NCBI GenBank assembly: GCA_013286215.1
Contig: JABDGC010000002.1
Location: 22,316 to 86,315, forward strand
DNA: 64,000 bases
Direction: 5' to 3'
Source: Gammaproteobacteria bacterium
GTDB taxonomy: Bacteria > Pseudomonadota > Gammaproteobacteria > DSM-16500
In this document: positions 60,698 to 64,000 of the stretch, one piece after another
How positions within the stretch are numbered: the first letter of the stretch is position 1
Layout: each line of letters begins with the position of its first letter
Position numbers and translations under genes: made by a program
The notes under the pieces: generated by a model
Seen by the model: the letters and a program-made list of their open reading frames with translations, nothing else
What the model was told of the DNA's origin: nothing
The model's database searches: none

Positions 60698-61828
60698 ATG
60701 AAAAAAAATGCGGTTTTTTTAATGGGACTGTTTATTTTTTCGGGAAATGCTTTTGCGGATCAGGGGAGTAATGCCATTAAAAATGAAACAACCGAGTTAA
60801 AGATATCCGGTTATATCGACGGATCATACAACAATCTGCAGCAAAATTTTTTCACGAGCAACACCTTTGATCGTGTTTTTGAAAACGCTCAAAATGGGTT
60901 TACCTTACAACAAGCCGCGATTACTTTCGCCTATCAACCGACACAAGGCTTTGGCGGGTTGGTTAATCCGATCATGGGCTATGACACAAACATTTTTGCG
61001 CCCTACGGATTTAAGCCGATTACTGAATTTTCTTCACAAACATTTAGCATTGATGTTCCGCAGGCTTTTTTACAATACGCCAAAAACGCCTTTACTGTCA
61101 TCGGCGGCCGCTTCGTTGAGTTGGCCGGATACGAAGTGCTTTTCCCGACGCAGGACAGTAATTTTTCCCGTTCTATTTTGTATGGCTACGCAGAACCCTT
61201 TACCGTGCTGGGTATACGTGGGACGTATGTTGCAAATGATAAGCTGACCCTCGTCATGGGCATCAATAATGGTTGGGACAATATCCGTGATTGGAGCAGA
61301 ACCAAAACCTTGGAATTAAACGGAACGTATACGCCGAATTCCTTTTTTTCATTTTCTCCAACCATTTACACGGGACAAGAAAGAGCAACCCCACAAACGG
61401 ATACCGGCCCAACGGGATGGCGCACTTTAGTTGACTTGGTTGCAACATTTAATCTTAATGAGAAGTTGAGCGTTATCGCCAATTATGACGGTGGCTGGCA
61501 AACGAACGCTGCCTTGCCCAATGGCACGGATAATAGAGCAGTATGGCAAGGCATTGCCGCCTATCTCAACTATACTTTTAATGACAAGTGGCTTACCTCT
61601 TTACGTGGGGAATATTTTAATGACCAGGATGGTTTTCGTACGGGCGTGCGGCAAGCCTGGAAAGAAGTAACTTTATCACTCGGGTATATTCCGATCAAAA
61701 ACACTGAATTGCGCGGTGAAGTGCGCCACGATTTTTCAAATGTCAATTCATTCACAAACAATCATGGGGTGCCAGTAAGAAATAATGCTCAATCCTATTC
61801 TTTAGAAGCTTTTTATAAGTTTGGATAA
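60698..61828 (+). CDS. Outer-membrane beta-barrel protein (bbp2/porin-like)
   Basis: The ATG 60698 has GGAGG 7 bases before it, giving 376 residues with a signal peptide (MKKNAVFLMGLFIFSGNAFA). The mature part is a row of amphipathic strands (LKISGYIDGSYNNL, LTLVMGINNGWDN, LSVIANYDGGWQTN, LSLGYIPIKNTELRGEVRHD) ending with an aromatic-rich YSLEAFYKFG, as in outer-membrane proteins. It matches the bbp2/OmpL-like porin group. Upstream ATGs at 60626 and 60653 would spoil the signal peptide. Confidence 0.87.
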   Translation: MKKNAVFLMGLFIFSGNAFADQGSNAIKNETTELKISGYIDGSYNNLQQNFFTSNTFDRVFENAQNGFTLQQAAITFAYQPTQGFGGLVNPIMGYDTNIFAPYGFKPITEFSSQTFSIDVPQAFLQYAKNAFTVIGGRFVELAGYEVLFPTQDSNFSRSILYGYAEPFTVLGIRGTYVANDKLTLVMGINNGWDNIRDWSRTKTLELNGTYTPNSFFSFSPTIYTGQERATPQTDTGPTGWRTLVDLVATFNLNEKLSVIANYDGGWQTNAALPNGTDNRAVWQGIAAYLNYTFNDKWLTSLRGEYFNDQDGFRTGVRQAWKEVTLSLGYIPIKNTELRGEVRHDFSNVNSFTNNHGVPVRNNAQSYSLEAFYKFG

Positions 61829-61940
61829 GGTATAGAGTCCCAGCACGTGGCACTTGAAATCGCGGGTTTGTTATCCCGGGCATAGCGAAAGATCTGCTAG
61901 ATTAGTACAGTGTCAACTTGATTTTGTCCCATTTCGCTTG

Positions 61941-62015
61941 CTGTCATCCTGAGCGCAGCGAAGGAGCTCACTCCCTCTGCAGCAAGGAGATCCTTCGCTG
62001 CGCGCAAGATGACAG
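61941..62015. repeat. Large REP-like inverted repeat
   Basis: CTGTCATCCTGAGCGCAGCG and AAGGAG (61941-61966) pair, with a few mismatches, with 61991-62015 around a loop of about 24 bases. It shares its arm with the palindrome at 7978-8006. It lies after the porin gene in the 362-base gap 61829-62191, which otherwise holds nothing recognised, and may end transcription. Confidence 0.7.
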
Positions 62016-62191
62016 AGGCTTTGCTTAAAAAACAACTATTTTGCTCTTTATGAGCAATTAATGCTTTATTTATAAGGCCTCTTGTAGCAGGTTAATGATT
62101 ATTTTTAGGAAATCCATTATTCTAAATAAAAGGCAAGATGAAAATAAATTAGCATTTTATACAATAAAGTTCACAGTAGCAGGATGATGCC

Positions 62192-62491
62192 ATGGACTAT
62201 ATTACTATAAATGACCACATTGTTATTCACTGTGGAACTAGCCTCGGAATCCATTCCATCACGGCTCAGATGGAAACTCTTAATAAAGCTTTATCCATTC
62301 AAAAAACCTTAATCATTGATGCGGAAGAACTAAGCGAAATAGATACCGCGGCGATGCAGCTTTTTTTGGCTTTTAAGAACGCCGCCGCTCGGCAGAATAT
62401 CGCGATTCAATGGAGAAATCCGTCTAAAACGTTAATGCAAGTTTCCGCCTTGTTAGGCATGCAAGAACAATTAGGATTATCTTCTAAATAA
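62192..62491 (+). CDS. STAS domain protein (CheA-linked)
   Basis: The 99-residue protein matches the STAS (anti-sigma antagonist) fold: VIHCGTSLGIHS, LIIDAEELSEIDTAAMQLFL with Thr in the usual phosphorylation place, and WRNPSKTLMQVSALLGMQEQL. Such stand-alone STAS proteins often precede CheA in chemotaxis-like operons. The CheA gene starts 17 bases after its stop, so they are probably co-transcribed. Confidence 0.85.
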   Translation: MDYITINDHIVIHCGTSLGIHSITAQMETLNKALSIQKTLIIDAEELSEIDTAAMQLFLAFKNAAARQNIAIQWRNPSKTLMQVSALLGMQEQLGLSSK

Positions 62492-62508
62492 AATGAAGGG
62501 TATTTCTT

Positions 62509-64000
62509 ATGCCCATGGATATCAATCAATTTTTAAAAACCTTCATTGAAGAAAGCTTTGAATTATTGGGCGATATGGAGGAGGCTTTAATAACTTTTAA
62601 AATTGAATCTCCCGATCCAGAAAAAATTAATTGTATTTTCCGAACGGCGCACTCCCTTAAAAGCAGTAGCAATGTTTTTGGTCTAAATGATATCAGTGGA
62701 TTTGCACATACTCTAGAAGATTATTTAGATACCGTCCGCACAGAAGCGCATCAACTCGATCAAAGGGATATTGAATACTTGCTGAAGTCCGTTGATTGCA
62801 TTCGTGAGGCATTAAAAAGAGTACAAAACAACCAAGCTGAAAAATCGGATTGCTTGGAAAATTTAAACTCTATTTTTCATGAATTACTAAAACAGGCGCC
62901 TTGCCCCCCGTCTTCCGGTATAAAAGAAAAAAATCCAGCAAGAACCCCATTAAAAAAAACAATAAAAAAACAAACCGGTTGGAAAATTCACTATCATCCT
63001 CGACAGGATAGCTTTTTAAACAACAATGAACCCAGTCGATTATTTGATGTTTTATCCAGTTTGATCATTACTCAAATTGAAATGGACGACGATGACTTGC
63101 CGTTATTTGCTCAATTGGATCCAACCCAATGTTATTTGCGGTGGACGATTCATTTAAACAAGGCGGTTTCTAAAAATCAAATTGAAGAAATACTGGAATG
63201 GTCGACGAATAAAGATGAAGTTGACCTTATTTCAGTCGACGAAGAGTCGGCTCAAGAGAAGGCTTCCGAGCCTGCTGCCACTGTAAAAAAATCACCGGAA
63301 GGGCCGAAGAAATCCGCTATTCCAGAAACGGCGGCATCCTCTAAAGGCACCCCATCCTCTATTCGAGTAGGCATCGATAAAATTGATGATCTCATGAATA
63401 TTGTCGGTGAATTAGTCATTGCGCAGTCGGCACTCAGCCAAATCATGCATAACTTTGACATACGCCAACTCGAAAAATTAGTCGACGGCTTCAATTATTT
63501 AGAACAAAATTCAAGAAGACTACAAGACAGTATCATGCGAATTCGCATGATACCGATCGAAAATATATTCAAGCGCTTTCCTCGCGCAGTGCATGACCTT
63601 GCTAACCAATTAGGCAAAAAAATTGAATTAAATGTTTTTGGCGAGAACACGGAATTAGATAAAACAGTCATTGAAAAAATCGCCGATCCTTTATTACATT
63701 TAATACGCAACGCCGTCGATCATGGCATTGAAACGCCCGCTGTCCGTGAAAAATTAGGCAAATCAGCTACAGGGGTCATCCGATTGGAGGCTTATCAAGA
63801 AAATGGAAATATTATTATCTGCATCTCCGATGATGGCGCGGGTATTGACTTGGATAAAGTTCGATCTCACGCTATTGAACGCGGATTGATCTCTGACCAT
63901 GAAGAGTTAACTAATGAGGAAATCATTCGCCTCATTATGCAGCCCGGATTTTCTACCGCAGAAACAGTCACCTCTATTTCGGGGCGTGGCGTCGGCATGA
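62509..64000 (+). CDS. cheA: Chemotaxis histidine kinase CheA (3'-partial)
   Basis: About 497 residues are visible before the window ends. The P1 Hpt domain has FRTAHSLKSSS with His48 as phosphorylation site. A P2-like part follows (about 140-250), then a Pro/Lys-rich linker. The dimerisation domain has IRVGIDKIDDLMNIVGELVI, and the ATPase domain has the N-box LLHLIRNAVDHGIE, G1 SDDGAGI and FSTAETVTSISGRGVGM. GAAGGG lies 8 bases before ATG 62509; ATG 62515 is also possible. Further che genes probably follow outside the window. Confidence 0.95.
   Translation, partial: MPMDINQFLKTFIEESFELLGDMEEALITFKIESPDPEKINCIFRTAHSLKSSSNVFGLNDISGFAHTLEDYLDTVRTEAHQLDQRDIEYLLKSVDCIREALKRVQNNQAEKSDCLENLNSIFHELLKQAPCPPSSGIKEKNPARTPLKKTIKKQTGWKIHYHPRQDSFLNNNEPSRLFDVLSSLIITQIEMDDDDLPLFAQLDPTQCYLRWTIHLNKAVSKNQIEEILEWSTNKDEVDLISVDEESAQEKASEPAATVKKSPEGPKKSAIPETAASSKGTPSSIRVGIDKIDDLMNIVGELVIAQSALSQIMHNFDIRQLEKLVDGFNYLEQNSRRLQDSIMRIRMIPIENIFKRFPRAVHDLANQLGKKIELNVFGENTELDKTVIEKIADPLLHLIRNAVDHGIETPAVREKLGKSATGVIRLEAYQENGNIIICISDDGAGIDLDKVRSHAIERGLISDHEELTNEEIIRLIMQPGFSTAETVTSISGRGVGM

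Overview
The window reads as chromosome of a gammaproteobacterium, most likely of the Legionellales (Coxiella, Legionella or Aquicella type). The pointers are the gene order tRNA-Ser / 4.5S RNA / dnaX / ybaB / recR, eukaryote-like Ras/Rab GTPase genes that look like secreted effectors, and a possible PmrA box in front of one of them. I name no species. Left-flank housekeeping genes look clearly richer in G+C than the accessory genes in the middle, judged by eye.

Layout. (1) 1-3847: two near-identical Rab-like GTPase genes in tandem, the first cut by the window edge. (2) 3905-16459: core block with tRNA-Ser, SRP RNA, dnaX-ybaB-recR, a phospholipase D-like protein, mpl, a PAS histidine kinase with a FixJ-type regulator, a Usp-like protein, a YiiX-type papain-fold protein, purB, mnmA and a small exported protein. 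(3) 16706-48484: a tRNA-Thr(CGT) gene followed by three tandem integrative islands. Each has a tyrosine integrase at its distal end and a copy of the tRNA 3' part as attachment repeat. Repeats and integrases decay away from the tRNA: 56 bp identical, then 44 bp identical, then 44 bp with 2 mismatches and a frameshifted integrase. This looks like successive integration with the youngest element next to the tRNA. (4) 48655-60379: further accessory DNA with a FosX/methyltransferase/GNAT operon, a type I restriction-modification locus and an acyltransferase. (5) 60698-64000: an outer-membrane beta-barrel protein, then a STAS protein and CheA of a chemotaxis-type system, the latter cut by the window end.

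Island 1 (about 10 kb) is a P4-like satellite: SF3 primase/helicase, AlpA regulator, a SIR2-like putative defence gene, and a HigB/HigA-type toxin-antitoxin pair next to the integrase. Island 2 (about 12 kb) has an AlpA-like protein, a replisome-organiser/helicase-loader-like pair, a RhuM-Fic gene next to the integrase, and a six-gene operon of small-molecule enzymes (LysE exporter, NUDIX, cupin-GNAT, GNAT, YecM-like, APH-like kinase). Island 3 (about 10 kb) has no visible replication genes. It carries YecM, VOC, glutamine amidotransferase, several GNATs, an FMN reductase, a GNAT-DUF2971 fusion, a decayed IS256-family element, and a Fic toxin facing a 57-residue protein with a Fic-inhibitor motif.

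Two patterns tie the region together. Every island has a toxin-type gene directly downstream of its integrase on the same strand, which suggests a fixed slot for addiction modules. Cargo families recur between islands 2, 3 and the region beyond: 11 GNAT domains, two YecM-like proteins, two DUF2971 domains, two Fic proteins, two APH-like kinases and FosX. This points to exchange within a shared pool of small-molecule-modifying and resistance-like genes.
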